From Roseomonas sp. CECT 9278 (GTDB lineage: Bacteria; Pseudomonadota; Alphaproteobacteria; Acetobacterales; Acetobacteraceae), in NCBI RefSeq assembly GCF_918698155.1, contig NZ_CAKKLX010000003.1, forward strand, positions 170,464 through 234,463: DNA of 64,000 nucleotides, read 5' to 3'. Shown in pieces: positions 17,265-26,146 of the stretch. Position 1 is the stretch's first letter. Every line of letters begins with the position of its first letter. A program made the translations under genes and the position numbers. The notes under the pieces were generated by a model. It was given only the letters and a program-made list of their open reading frames with translations, had not been told where the DNA came from and ran no database searches.

Positions 17265-19850
17265 TCAGAACCGCCGCAGCAGCCGGTCGATGTAGTCGAG
17301 CTCGGCGGGCGCCCGTTCCCGCTCCGCGCCGCGGCGGCGCAGTTCTTCCTGGATGCGGCGCGTCTTCAGCAACTCGGCCTCGTCCGGCACGCGGGTGTCG
17401 GACGCATTGTCCTGCCCGCCCGTCGCCTCGCGGTTGCGCCGGCCGAGCGGGTCGCGGCCCTGGCCCTGTTCCTGCGCCTGGTCCTGGCCCTCGCCGCCCT
17501 GCTGGCCGGAGGCCATGCCCTCGCCTTCGCCCTCGCCGTCTTCCTCGCCCTCGCCGGGCTGGCCCTGGCCGAACTGGCGCTGCATCTGCTGGGCCATCTG
17601 GCGGCCGCCCTCGGTCAGGGCGCGGATGGCGCGCTGCTGGGCGTCGCGCGGGTCGCCGCCGGCGCGCAGGTTCTCATCGGCGTCGCGCATGGCGCGGTCG
17701 GCCTCGCCGAGCTGCTGCGGCACGTCGCCGGTCAGGTCGCCGAATTGCTGCATCAGCTCGCCCAGGGCGCGGCGCAGCGCGCGCTGCACGCGGCCATCCT
17801 GCTGGGCCTGCGCCTGGCGCTCCGGATTGGGCTGCGCCTGTTGCGGGGGCTGCTGCTGCTGCTGCGGGAAGCTGCCGGGCGGGCGGCGGCGCTGTTCGGT
17901 GCGTTCGCGGTCGGTCTGCTCGGCGCGCTGGTGGCTGCGGTCGAGCATCTGGGTCTGCCGCTGCACCATGTCCTGCACGGCGCCCATCTGCTGGTTGCCG
18001 CGCTGGCGCTGCTGTTGGCGCTGGCGGTCCTCGGCGCGCATGTTGCGGCCTTCCTCCAGCGCGCGGAGCATTTCCTCCAGCTCCGCCAGTTCGCGCTGCG
18101 CGTCCTCGGTGCGGTCCTGGCGGGCGGCGTCCTGCATGCGCTGGGTGCGGCGGTTCAATTCGCGCTGGTCCATCAGGCGCTGCTGCGGGTCATAGGGCAG
18201 CGCCTCGGCGTTTTCGCGCTGCAGGCGTTCGGCCAGGGCTTCCAGGTGGCGGCGGATCGCCTCGCGCAGTTCCTGGATGCGGCGGTCCATCTCGGTGCGC
18301 TGTTCGTCGGTGCGCTGGTCGTTGGGCGTGCGGCGCTGTTCCTCCAGCGCCTCGCGCAGGGCCTGCCGCGCCTCGGCCAGGGCGCGGGCGGTGCGGTCGG
18401 TGCGGCCTTCCTCCAGCGCGACGGCGACGTCCCACAGGATCTCCTGCGCTTCCGTCACCGCGGTGGGGCGGCGGTCGCGCAGCAGGCGGTGGCGCGCGCT
18501 GCGCAGCGCCATGAAGGTGCCGGTGTCGTGCTCGAAGGCCTCGGGCGCGGCGGCGATACGGTCCAGTTCGCGCCGCGCGGGTTCGCGCCCGGTGGGGTCG
18601 ACCGACAGGGCCTTGCGCAGGGCGATCAGCTGCTGCGAGACGGGATGCGTGAACGACCGTTCCGGCAGTTCGAGGAAGGCGCCCTCGCTGCGGCCGTCCT
18701 GGCCGGCATGGTCGGTGGCGACAAGGCGCGCCTCGACCTCCAGCCCGGCCCAGGGATGGGCGGAGAGGTCCGGCTGCGACGCGCCGCGCGCGCTGCGCGG
18801 GCTGCCGCCGGGCAGCGGGAGGTCGAGCGTGACGGGCTCGGCCTCCGGCCGCAGCTTCAGGCGCAGTTCCACGCGCAGCGTCGCCAGGCCCCAGTCATCC
18901 TCCGCCCGCCAGGGCAGGCGGATGGCCAGGCCGCGCTGGGCGCGCGCCGGTGGCTGGTCCCAGGCGACGCTGGGTGGCGCATCGGCACGCACGGACAGCG
19001 ACCATTGCGCGAGGTCGCTGCCATCGCGCCGCACCGCCAGGCGGCCGCCGGATTCGATGGTGGCCTCCGCCGCGAAGGACCCGCGGTCGAGCGTGCGGAA
19101 GGGTGTCGCGGCCGCATCCAGCATCAGGTCCGGCACGCCGCCGGCGCCGCCCGAAACCGCCACCTGCAGCCGGCTGCCGGCCGGCACCGCCGCGCTGCCG
19201 CCGGCGGGGTCGAGGAAGATCGGCGCCGCGCCGGTATAGGCCGGCGGCGTGACCCAGGCTTCGAGGCGCACGCCCGGGGTGGTGGGCAAGGCGGTGCCGG
19301 CGAAGGCGGGCAGCAGGGCGCGGCGCAGCCGTTCGGGGGCCTCGGTGCCCGCCACGACCAGGGCGGCGACCAGCGCGACCGCCAGCCCGCCGCGCAGCGC
19401 GCGACGGTCGATGGCGGCCAGGCCCGGCTTCGGCGCCGCGACGCGCAGCGCGGCCAGCCGTTCGGTGGCGCGGCGCCGATGCGCCTGCCACAGCGCCAGC
19501 GCGACGGGGTCGTTGCCGGTGGGCCGGTCGCCCAGCGTGGCGATGGGGCGGTGCGCCAGGCCGGAATCGCGTTCGATGCGGCGTTGGCCGGCGGCGGCGC
19601 CGGGCAGGGCGAGCTGCCGGGCCGCGCCCCGCGCGGTCCAGGCCAGCGCGGCGGCGAAGCCGGCCAGCAGTGCCAGGTGCAGCAGCGCCGGCAGCGCCAG
19701 CGGCAGGCCGGACAGCGCGACCACGACGAACAGCCCGACCACGCCGAGCGGCGGCCAGAGCGCCGGCCAGGCGGCTTCCCACCACAGTGCCAGGCGCGCC
19801 AGCCAGGTGCGGCGCGCAACGCGGGCGGCGAGCCGGTCGCGGTCGGTCAT
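17265..19850 (-). CDS. DUF4175 (TIGR02302-type) membrane protein
   Basis: 861 aa with two N-terminal membrane helices (about 31-75, GVVGLFVVVALSGLPLALP and LLHLALLAGFAAALAW) and a third near 155-172 (GLAVALVAALVVAGTEAPERL). A large periplasmic-type beta region follows, then a long, highly charged Gln/Arg/Glu-rich coiled coil (about 520-800) and a conserved end ELDYIDRLLRRF. This layout is the alphaproteobacterial DUF4175 family, typically downstream of lysA; function unknown. Its ATG overlaps the stop of a 33-codon mini-ORF that itself overlaps lysA. Confidence 0.9.
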   Translation of the reverse strand: MTDRDRLAARVARRTWLARLALWWEAAWPALWPPLGVVGLFVVVALSGLPLALPALLHLALLAGFAAALAWTARGAARQLALPGAAAGQRRIERDSGLAHRPIATLGDRPTGNDPVALALWQAHRRRATERLAALRVAAPKPGLAAIDRRALRGGLAVALVAALVVAGTEAPERLRRALLPAFAGTALPTTPGVRLEAWVTPPAYTGAAPIFLDPAGGSAAVPAGSRLQVAVSGGAGGVPDLMLDAAATPFRTLDRGSFAAEATIESGGRLAVRRDGSDLAQWSLSVRADAPPSVAWDQPPARAQRGLAIRLPWRAEDDWGLATLRVELRLKLRPEAEPVTLDLPLPGGSPRSARGASQPDLSAHPWAGLEVEARLVATDHAGQDGRSEGAFLELPERSFTHPVSQQLIALRKALSVDPTGREPARRELDRIAAAPEAFEHDTGTFMALRSARHRLLRDRRPTAVTEAQEILWDVAVALEEGRTDRTARALAEARQALREALEEQRRTPNDQRTDEQRTEMDRRIQELREAIRRHLEALAERLQRENAEALPYDPQQRLMDQRELNRRTQRMQDAARQDRTEDAQRELAELEEMLRALEEGRNMRAEDRQRQQQRQRGNQQMGAVQDMVQRQTQMLDRSHQRAEQTDRERTEQRRRPPGSFPQQQQQPPQQAQPNPERQAQAQQDGRVQRALRRALGELMQQFGDLTGDVPQQLGEADRAMRDADENLRAGGDPRDAQQRAIRALTEGGRQMAQQMQRQFGQGQPGEGEEDGEGEGEGMASGQQGGEGQDQAQEQGQGRDPLGRRNREATGGQDNASDTRVPDEAELLKTRRIQEELRRRGAERERAPAELDYIDRLLRRF

Positions 19851-19948
19851 GGCGTGGCTCCGGCGGGGTGGCGCATCCGATCCAGACCTGCGGTGCCCGG
19901 CGCCTGCGGCACCTGCGCCCTGCGGTCATCGGATGCGCGGGCCATCAT
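19847..19948 (-). CDS. 33-codon linking mini-ORF between lysA and the DUF4175 gene
   Basis: The reading frame begins ATGATG at 19948, overlapping the lysA stop by 4 nt, and ends TGA 19849-19847, overlapping the DUF4175 start by 4 nt. The product, MMARASDDRRAQVPQAPG and on to RHPAGATP, is basic, has no lipobox and does not resemble the small lipoprotein LptM that often precedes lysA. It may simply carry ribosomes from lysA to the next gene, or be a genuine small protein. No independent ribosome binding site is visible. Confidence 0.35.
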   Translation of the reverse strand: MMARASDDRRAQVPQAPGTAGLDRMRHPAGATP

Positions 19949-21285
19949 GTCGTCAGCCATTCCGGCACGCGCTGGCCGTGCAGCAGCGCGTCATGGGTCT
20001 GGCGTTCGCGCACCACGGCGTAGCGGGTGCCGTCCACCAGCACCTCCGGCGCCAAGGGCCGGGCGTTGTAGGTCGAGGACATCACCGCGCCATAGGCGCC
20101 GGCATCCAGGAAGGCGACCGCATCGCCCGGCGCCAGCACCGGCAGCAGGCGGCCACGGGCGAAGGTGTCGCCGCTCTCGCAGACCGGGCCGACCACCTCG
20201 GCGGGCGTCAGCGGCGCCACGGCGCGGGCGGCGCCGATCGGCACGATGCCGTGCCATGCCTCGTACATCGCAGGGCGGATCAGGTCGTTCATCGCGGCAT
20301 CCACCACGACGAAGCGATGCGCGGCACCTTGTTTCTGGAGCACCACCGAGGCCAGCAGCACGCCCGCCGGCCCGGCGATCCAGCGGCCCGGCTCCAGCAT
20401 GACCGGCAGGCCGAGGTCACCCAGCGTCGCCTTGATGGCACCGGCCAGCGCCTCGGGGCTGGGGGCCGGTTCGTCGCGATAGGGAATGCCCAGGCCGCCG
20501 CCGCAATCCACGCGCCGCACCGGCAGGGCGCGGGCGCGCAATTCGCGGATGGTCTCCGCCAGGCGCGCATAGGCCGCGCGATAGGCCGACATGCCGGCGG
20601 TGATCTGGCTGCCGATATGCGTGGCGATGCCGATGGGGTCGATGCCCGGCAGCGCAGCCATGCGGGCGTAGATGTCGATCGCGTCGGAGATCGCGACGCC
20701 GAACTTGTTCTCGCTTTTCCCGGTGGTGATCTTGGCGTGGGTCTTGGCGTCCACGTCGGGGTTCACGCGAAGTGCGACGCGCGCGGTGCGGCCCAGGCCC
20801 GATGCGATGGCGGAGATCATGGCGATCTCCTCCTCGCTTTCGGCATTGATCTGGAAGATGTCCTGGTCGATCGCGTGGCGCAGTTCGTCGGCGGTCTTGC
20901 CGACGCCGGAGAAGACGATCGCGCTGGCCGGGATGCCGGCGGCGCGGGCGATGCGCAGCTCGCCCTCGCTGACCACGTCGGCGCCGAGGCCCTCGGCGGC
21001 GAGGACGCGCAGGACGGACAGGTTGTCGTTGCACTTCATGGCGAAGTGGATGGTCGCGGCCAGCCCGGCGCCGGACAGCGCGGCCTTCAGCGACCGGGCG
21101 CGCCGGCGCAGCGCGCCCGCGGAATAGACCCAGGCGGGCGTGCCGACCTCGGCCGCGATGCGCGCCAGCGGCACCTCCTCCATGACCAGCCCGTCCATGG
21201 CGTGCAGGGTCAGGTGCGGGCGCAGCGCCAGCAATTCGGCGAAGCTGGGGTCGGTGCTGTCGGGCAGGGGAAGCGGCGCGGCCAT
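19945..21285 (-). CDS. lysA: diaminopimelate decarboxylase
   Basis: A PLP-dependent fold-III enzyme making L-lysine from meso-DAP, the last step of the pathway whose earlier genes dapD and dapE lie at the window's left end. It is 446 aa. The PLP lysine is in FAMKCNDN, the HIGSQ motif and glycine loop CGGGLGIPY bind substrate and phosphate, and EPGRWIAG and CESGDTFARGR are active-site motifs. ATG 21285 gives a slightly extended but normal N-terminus. It is followed by tightly coupled downstream genes. Confidence 0.96.
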   Translation of the reverse strand: MAAPLPLPDSTDPSFAELLALRPHLTLHAMDGLVMEEVPLARIAAEVGTPAWVYSAGALRRRARSLKAALSGAGLAATIHFAMKCNDNLSVLRVLAAEGLGADVVSEGELRIARAAGIPASAIVFSGVGKTADELRHAIDQDIFQINAESEEEIAMISAIASGLGRTARVALRVNPDVDAKTHAKITTGKSENKFGVAISDAIDIYARMAALPGIDPIGIATHIGSQITAGMSAYRAAYARLAETIRELRARALPVRRVDCGGGLGIPYRDEPAPSPEALAGAIKATLGDLGLPVMLEPGRWIAGPAGVLLASVVLQKQGAAHRFVVVDAAMNDLIRPAMYEAWHGIVPIGAARAVAPLTPAEVVGPVCESGDTFARGRLLPVLAPGDAVAFLDAGAYGAVMSSTYNARPLAPEVLVDGTRYAVVRERQTHDALLHGQRVPEWLTT

Positions 21286-21364
21286 CCGGTGATTGTCGGG
21301 ATGGGGCGCGGCATGCGCAAGGCGTGTTACAGGCCGGGGCCTGCCGGCACGCCGATTTTTGGGC

Positions 21365-21397
21365 GCCCGGGACCGACCCGGCGGGGCGGTCCCGGGC
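21365..21397. repeat. 11-bp perfect inverted repeat downstream of the hydratase/hydrolase gene
   Basis: Arms gcccgggaccg (21365-21375) and cggtcccgggc (21387-21397) lie 24 bp past the stop of the minus-strand hydrolase gene. On that strand the stem is followed by an A-run, not a T-run, so it is not a standard intrinsic terminator; it may stabilise the mRNA 3' end or help Rho-dependent termination. Confidence 0.45.
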
Positions 21398-21420
21398 GGC
21401 CGGGGGCGGTTGGGCGCGCG

Positions 21421-22437
21421 CTATCCGAACATCGCGGCGATCGCCGCCGGGTCGACATCCTCGATGCGCGCCGGCTGCCAGTTCGGCGCGCCGTCCTTGT
21501 CCACCAGCACCGACCGCACGCCCTCGGCGAAGTCCGGATGGTCGTTCACCACCACGCGGGTCAGCGCCAGTTCGGTGGCCAGGCAGCCGGCCAGGTCCTG
21601 CGCCGCGCCGCGGTGCAGCAGCTCCAGCGAGACGCACAGCGAGGTCGGCGACATGCGCCGCAGGATGGCGGCCTGGGCGGAGGCCCATTCGCTGCCCTCG
21701 GCATCCAGCGCGGCCAGGATGCCGGCGACGCTGTCGCGCCCGAAGCAGCGGTCGATGGCGGGGCGGTGGGCGGCGAAGGAGGCCTCGGGCGGTGCCACCG
21801 CGAAGCGGGCGACGGCATCCGCGCCGTCAGCCACCAGCGCGGCGCGCAGCGCGGGCAGGCTCGCGCGCGGGACGAAATGCGTGGCGAGGCCCGCATGCAC
21901 CGAATCAGCCCCGGTCAGCCGCGCCCCGGTCAGCGCCAGCCAGGTGCCCACCGCGCCCGGCAGGCGCGGCAGCACGAAGGACGTGCCGACATCGGGGAAC
22001 AGCGCGATGGCGGTCTCGGGCATCGCGACCAGCGCGTGCTCGGTGACGATGCGCGGGCCGTTGTGCACGGCCACGCCGATGCCGCCGCCCATGCACACCC
22101 CGTCGATCAGGCTGACCCAGGGCTTGGGGAAGGTCGCGATGCCGGTGTTGACGGCGTATTCCTCGCTGAAGAAGGCCTCGACCGCCGCGCGGTCGCCGGC
22201 GATGGCCGCGGCGCGCACCGCGCGCACGTCGCCGCCGGCGCAGAAGGCGCGCCCGCCCGCGCCCTCCAGCACCACCAGGCGCAGCGCGGCGTCGGCGCGC
22301 CAATCCGCGATGGCGGCGGCGAAGGCGCGGATCATCGGCAGATCGAGCGCGTTCAGCGCCTTCGGCCGGTTCATCAGCAGCGTGCCGGCAATGCCCTCGC
22401 GCCGGGCGATCAGGCTGGGTTCGGCGGTCTCGGACAT
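21421..22437 (-). CDS. enoyl-CoA hydratase/isomerase family, probable 3-hydroxyisobutyryl-CoA hydrolase
   Basis: A 338-aa crotonase-fold protein. The N-terminal NRPKALNALDLPMIRAF, oxyanion-hole segment GRAFCAGGDVRAV, GVCMGGGIGVAVH and the catalytic-glutamate segment MPETAIALFPDVGTSFVLPRL follow the pattern of 3-hydroxyisobutyryl-CoA hydrolases of valine breakdown rather than plain hydratases (about 260 aa). The C-terminal DHPDFAEGVRSVLVDKDGAPNW is also typical of that group. ATG 22437 is chosen from homology; the frame is open far upstream. It is divergent from the ABC ATPase gene. Specificity is moderately certain. Confidence 0.88.
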   Translation of the reverse strand: MSETAEPSLIARREGIAGTLLMNRPKALNALDLPMIRAFAAAIADWRADAALRLVVLEGAGGRAFCAGGDVRAVRAAAIAGDRAAVEAFFSEEYAVNTGIATFPKPWVSLIDGVCMGGGIGVAVHNGPRIVTEHALVAMPETAIALFPDVGTSFVLPRLPGAVGTWLALTGARLTGADSVHAGLATHFVPRASLPALRAALVADGADAVARFAVAPPEASFAAHRPAIDRCFGRDSVAGILAALDAEGSEWASAQAAILRRMSPTSLCVSLELLHRGAAQDLAGCLATELALTRVVVNDHPDFAEGVRSVLVDKDGAPNWQPARIEDVDPAAIAAMFG

Positions 22438-22551
22438 GGGCGGTTCCTCGGTGAACGGCGTCAGGCGCGCCGTCATGCGCAGCGTGCCGGACGGGGTAGC
22501 CGCCGGCGCGCCACGTTGACAAGCGGGCCTGGCGGCCCGGAGGTATGCCCC

Positions 22552-23646
22552 ATGAGCGAAACCCTGGTGCGCTTCGAAGGCGTGCGGAAGACCTACGGCG
22601 CCGGCGGGCCGGCGGCGGTGCAGTCGCTCGACCTCGATATCGCGCGCGGGGAATTGCTGACGCTGCTGGGCCCGTCGGGGTCGGGCAAGACCACCACGCT
22701 GATGCTGCTGGCCGGGTTCGAGCTGCCCAGCGCGGGGCGCATCATGCTCGATGGGCGCGACATCGCGCGGCTGCCGCCGCACCGGCGCGGCATCGGCGTG
22801 GTGTTCCAATCCTATGCGCTGTTCCCGCACATGAGCGTGGCGGAGAACGTGGCCTTCCCGCTGGCGGTGCGCGGGGTGTCGAAGCACGACCAGGCCAGGC
22901 GCGTGGCGAAGGCGCTGGACACCGTGCGCCTGCAGGGCCTGGGGGATCGCCGGCCGGCGCAGCTCTCGGGCGGGCAGCAGCAGCGCGTCGCGCTGGCGCG
23001 TGCGCTGGTGTTCGAACCGCCGATCGTGCTGCTGGACGAACCGCTGGGCGCGCTGGACAAGGCGCTGCGCGAGGAGATGCAGCTCGAGATCCGCCACATC
23101 CACCAGCGCCTGGGTGTCACCATGCTGTACGTCACGCACGACCAGGCCGAGGCACTGACCCTGTCCGACCGCATCGCGGTGTTCGAGGGCGGGCGGGTGC
23201 GCCAGCTGGCCGACCCGCGCCGCCTGTACGACCGCCCGGCGGATGCCTTCGTGGCCGGCTTCGTGGGCGAGAACAACCTGCTGCCCGGCGTGGTCGAATC
23301 GCGCGAGGAGCTGGATCTGCGCGTGCGGCTCGATTGCGGCCCGGTGGTGGATGCGCAGGCGGTCGATTGCGGCGGCGCGGGGGAACGCTGCCTGGTCGCG
23401 ATCCGCCCGGAGCGCGTGGCGGTGGCGGGCGTGACCGCGGCCGAGCTCGGCGAGGGCGCGCTGCCGGCGGTGCTGACCGAGGCGATCTTCCAGGGCGACC
23501 ATGTGCGGCTGCGCCTGGCGCTGGGCGATGGCGGGGCGATCCTGGCGAAGCGCCCGGCGGGGATGAGTGCGCTGCCCGAACCGGGCGGGCCGGCGGCGGT
23601 CGCCTGGCCGGAGGGCGCGGCCTTCGCGTTTCGCCCGCCGGCCTGA
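22552..23646 (+). CDS. ABC transporter ATPase, spermidine/putrescine type
   Basis: 364 aa, energises the importer encoded by the next three genes. The nucleotide-binding domain has Walker A GPSGSGKTTT, Q-loop VVFQSYALFPHMSV, signature LSGGQQQRVALARAL, Walker B IVLLDEPLGAL and switch His in YVTHDQAEALTLSD. A C-terminal TOBE-type domain (about 245-360) includes IRPERV. The organisation matches PotA-like proteins. ATG 22552 sits behind a GGAGGT element. Whether the substrate is a polyamine, another amine or a small organic ion cannot be read from the sequence. Confidence 0.92.
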   Translation: MSETLVRFEGVRKTYGAGGPAAVQSLDLDIARGELLTLLGPSGSGKTTTLMLLAGFELPSAGRIMLDGRDIARLPPHRRGIGVVFQSYALFPHMSVAENVAFPLAVRGVSKHDQARRVAKALDTVRLQGLGDRRPAQLSGGQQQRVALARALVFEPPIVLLDEPLGALDKALREEMQLEIRHIHQRLGVTMLYVTHDQAEALTLSDRIAVFEGGRVRQLADPRRLYDRPADAFVAGFVGENNLLPGVVESREELDLRVRLDCGPVVDAQAVDCGGAGERCLVAIRPERVAVAGVTAAELGEGALPAVLTEAIFQGDHVRLRLALGDGGAILAKRPAGMSALPEPGGPAAVAWPEGAAFAFRPPA

Positions 23647-23889
23647 GCGGCCGTGCGAGGCCGCACCGCGGGGCGCATTGCCGGTTCCGACGCCGGCGCG
23701 TGCCCCCCGCCCGGCCATGGCGCGCGGGCGGCGGGCGGCGGGCGTCGCCATCGTGGATGGCGGCGCAGGGTGCGGGCGGCTGCCGGATGTGAAAAAGCGC
23801 AACGCGCGCCCTGAAAAGGGGCTCCGGCCGATGCGGGCCGGCGCGATATGGCGCTAGGCTTGCGCCCGCGCGACAGGGAGACGCCGACG

Positions 23890-24933
23890 ATGTTCCGCCG
23901 CACCATGCTCAAGGGCACGCTCGCCACCGCTGCGCTGCCCCTGGCTGCCCGGGCCCAGGGCCGCGACCTGACGGTCGTCTCCTGGGGCGGCGCCTACCAG
24001 GATGCGCAGCGCGAGGTGTTCTTCCGCCCCTTCCAGCAGGCCACCCGCATCCGCATGCTGGAGGAAACCTGGGATGGCGGCATTGGCGTGCTGCGCTCGC
24101 GCATCGCCTCGGGCGCCAATACCTGGGACGTGGTGCAGGTGGAATCCGAGGAACTGCTGATCGGCGCCGAGGAAGGCCTGTTCGAACCGATCGACTGGGC
24201 CGCGATCGGCGGGCGCGACGCCTATATCCCGGAAGCCTTCAACGAGCACGGCGTTGGCGCCATCCTGTATTCCTTCATCTTCGCCTATGACCGCGCGCGG
24301 CTCGCGCAGGGGCCGGAAAGCTGGGCGGACTTCTTCGACACCGCGAAATTCCCCGGCAAGCGCGGCATGCGCCGCGGGCCCAAGACCACGCTGGAGATGG
24401 CGCTGCTGGCCGATGGCGTGCCGCCGATGCGGGTCTATCCCATGCTGGCCACGCCGGCGGGGGTGGACCGCGCGTTCCGCAAGCTGGACAGCATCAAGGC
24501 CGAGCTCGCGTGGTGGGAGCGCGGCGCGCAGCCGGCGCAATGGCTGGCCGCCGGCGAGGTGGCGATGACCGTCGCCTACAATGGCCGCATCGCCGCGGCC
24601 AATGCGACGGATGGGCGCAACTTCGCGATCGTCTGGACCAACAACCTGTTCACGCTGGATTCCTGGGTGATCATGAAGGGCAGCCCGAACCGGGCGCGCG
24701 CGCTGGACTTCCTGAAATTCGTCGGCCAGCCGGAGATCCAGGCCGCGCTGCCGCCGCGCATCCCCTATGGCGTCACGGCCAAGGGCGCCAACGACCGGCT
24801 GGCGCCGGCGGTGCTGGCGCAATTGCCGACGGCGCCGGCCAATATCGAGAGCGCGCTGCAGATCAGCGACCGCTTCTGGATCGACAACCTCGACAGCCTG
24901 ACGCAGCGGTTCAACACCTGGGTGGCGCGCTGA
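23890..24933 (+). CDS. ABC transporter periplasmic substrate-binding protein, PotD-like
   Basis: A 347-aa extracellular solute-binding protein. The Tat-like or Sec signal MFRRTMLKGTLATAALPLAARA is followed by LTVVSWGGAYQDAQREVFFRPF, the characteristic start of the polyamine/thiamine-type binding protein group, and later VAMTVAYNGRIAAANA and IPYGVTAKGAN. ATG 23890 is preceded by an AGGGAG-like site. A 243-bp gap separates it from the ATPase gene and could hold its own promoter; the permeases follow within 20 bp. Confidence 0.9.
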   Translation: MFRRTMLKGTLATAALPLAARAQGRDLTVVSWGGAYQDAQREVFFRPFQQATRIRMLEETWDGGIGVLRSRIASGANTWDVVQVESEELLIGAEEGLFEPIDWAAIGGRDAYIPEAFNEHGVGAILYSFIFAYDRARLAQGPESWADFFDTAKFPGKRGMRRGPKTTLEMALLADGVPPMRVYPMLATPAGVDRAFRKLDSIKAELAWWERGAQPAQWLAAGEVAMTVAYNGRIAAANATDGRNFAIVWTNNLFTLDSWVIMKGSPNRARALDFLKFVGQPEIQAALPPRIPYGVTAKGANDRLAPAVLAQLPTAPANIESALQISDRFWIDNLDSLTQRFNTWVAR

Positions 24934-24952
24934 ACCGGCCGCCGCGCGGCGC

Positions 24953-26146
24953 ATGAGCCGCTCGCCGCGCCTGTCCGCCGCGCTGCTGACCGCGCCGCTG
25001 CTGGCCTTCCTGCTGCTGTCCTTCGTGGCGCCGATCGGCGCCTTCCTGTGGCGCGCGGTATCGGATGCCGAGGTGGCGGCGGTGCTGCCGCGCACCATCG
25101 TCGCGCTGGCCGGCTGGGATGGCGCGGCCGCGCCGCACGACGCCGCCTTCGCCGCCCTGGTCGCGGACCTGCGCGAGGCGCGGGCACGCGAAGCCACCGG
25201 CCCGGCCGGCGGCATCGCCCGCGCGGCGTCGCGCCTGAATGCGGACCGGCCCGGCTTGCGCGGCGTGCTGCCGATGACGGCGCGGCGCGTCGCGGCGCCC
25301 TTCGACGGGCCGGCGCGCGACGCGGTGATCGCCATCAGCGCGGCCTGGGCCGACCCCGAGACCTGGGGCGCGATCCGCCGCGCCGGCGGGCCGCTGTCGT
25401 CCTTCCATGTGCTGGCGGCGCTCGATCTTCGGCGGGATGCGTCAGGCAGCCTGCGGGCCTTGCCGGACGACCAGCGGGTGTTCGGCGCGGTACTGGTCCG
25501 CAGCCTGTGGATTGCGCTGCTGGTGACCGGGGTGTGCCTCGCGCTGGGCTGGCCGCTGGCCTGGCTGGCCGCCACCGCGCGCGGGTGGGCGGCGACGTTG
25601 CTTCTGGGGGCGGTGCTGCTGCCGTTCTGGATCTCGCTGGTGGTCCGCACGGCGGCGTGGATGGTGCTGTTGCAACGCGAAGGCGTGGTGAATGCGGCGC
25701 TGGGCGCCTTCGGCATCGGGCCGCTGCCGCTGATGATGAACCGCTTCGCCGTGGTGCTGGCGATGGTGCATATCCTGCTGCCGTTCATGGTGCTGCCGCT
25801 GGTGGCGGCGTTTCGCGGGCTGGACCCGCGCCTGCCGCGCGCGGCGGCGTCGCTGGGCGCTTCCCCGTGGCGGGTGTTCCGGCGTGTGACGCTGCCGCTG
25901 TGCCTGCCGGGGATCGCGGCGGGGTGCATCCTGGTCTTCATCCAGGCGCTGGGCTTCTACGTCACGCCGGCGCTGCTGGGTGGGCCGGGGGACCAGATGC
26001 TGGCCTGGTTCGTGGGATTCTACGCCACGCGCAGCGTGAACTGGGGGCTGGCGGCGGCGCTGTCGCTGCTGCTGCTGGTGGCGGTCGGGGTGTGCGTCGC
26101 GCTGTATGGGCGGCTGGCGGGGTTTCGCCGGCCGGGGGCGGCGTGA
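24953..26146 (+). CDS. ABC transporter permease, PotB-like
   Basis: A 397-aa inner-membrane permease. One helix lies at about 10-33, then a periplasmic insertion of about 140 residues (about 35-178) before the core helices beginning LVRSLWIALLVTGVCLALGWPL. The EAA-loop equivalent is AAASLGASPWRVFRRVTLPLCLPG. The enlarged first loop is seen in one subgroup of PotB relatives. Its TGA overlaps the ATG of the next permease (TGATG), so the two halves of the channel are cotranslated. Confidence 0.9.
   Translation: MSRSPRLSAALLTAPLLAFLLLSFVAPIGAFLWRAVSDAEVAAVLPRTIVALAGWDGAAAPHDAAFAALVADLREARAREATGPAGGIARAASRLNADRPGLRGVLPMTARRVAAPFDGPARDAVIAISAAWADPETWGAIRRAGGPLSSFHVLAALDLRRDASGSLRALPDDQRVFGAVLVRSLWIALLVTGVCLALGWPLAWLAATARGWAATLLLGAVLLPFWISLVVRTAAWMVLLQREGVVNAALGAFGIGPLPLMMNRFAVVLAMVHILLPFMVLPLVAAFRGLDPRLPRAAASLGASPWRVFRRVTLPLCLPGIAAGCILVFIQALGFYVTPALLGGPGDQMLAWFVGFYATRSVNWGLAAALSLLLLVAVGVCVALYGRLAGFRRPGAA

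Noticed and set aside
17745..20402. Long plus-strand open frame antisense to the DUF4175 and lysA genes
   Set aside because: Mirror image of the Gln-rich coiled coil and of LysA; no ribosome binding site or family resemblance.
21365..21397. Intrinsic terminator of the hydrolase gene
   Set aside because: The stem is strong, but the sequence after it on the transcribed strand is A-rich, not T-rich; kept only as an inverted repeat.
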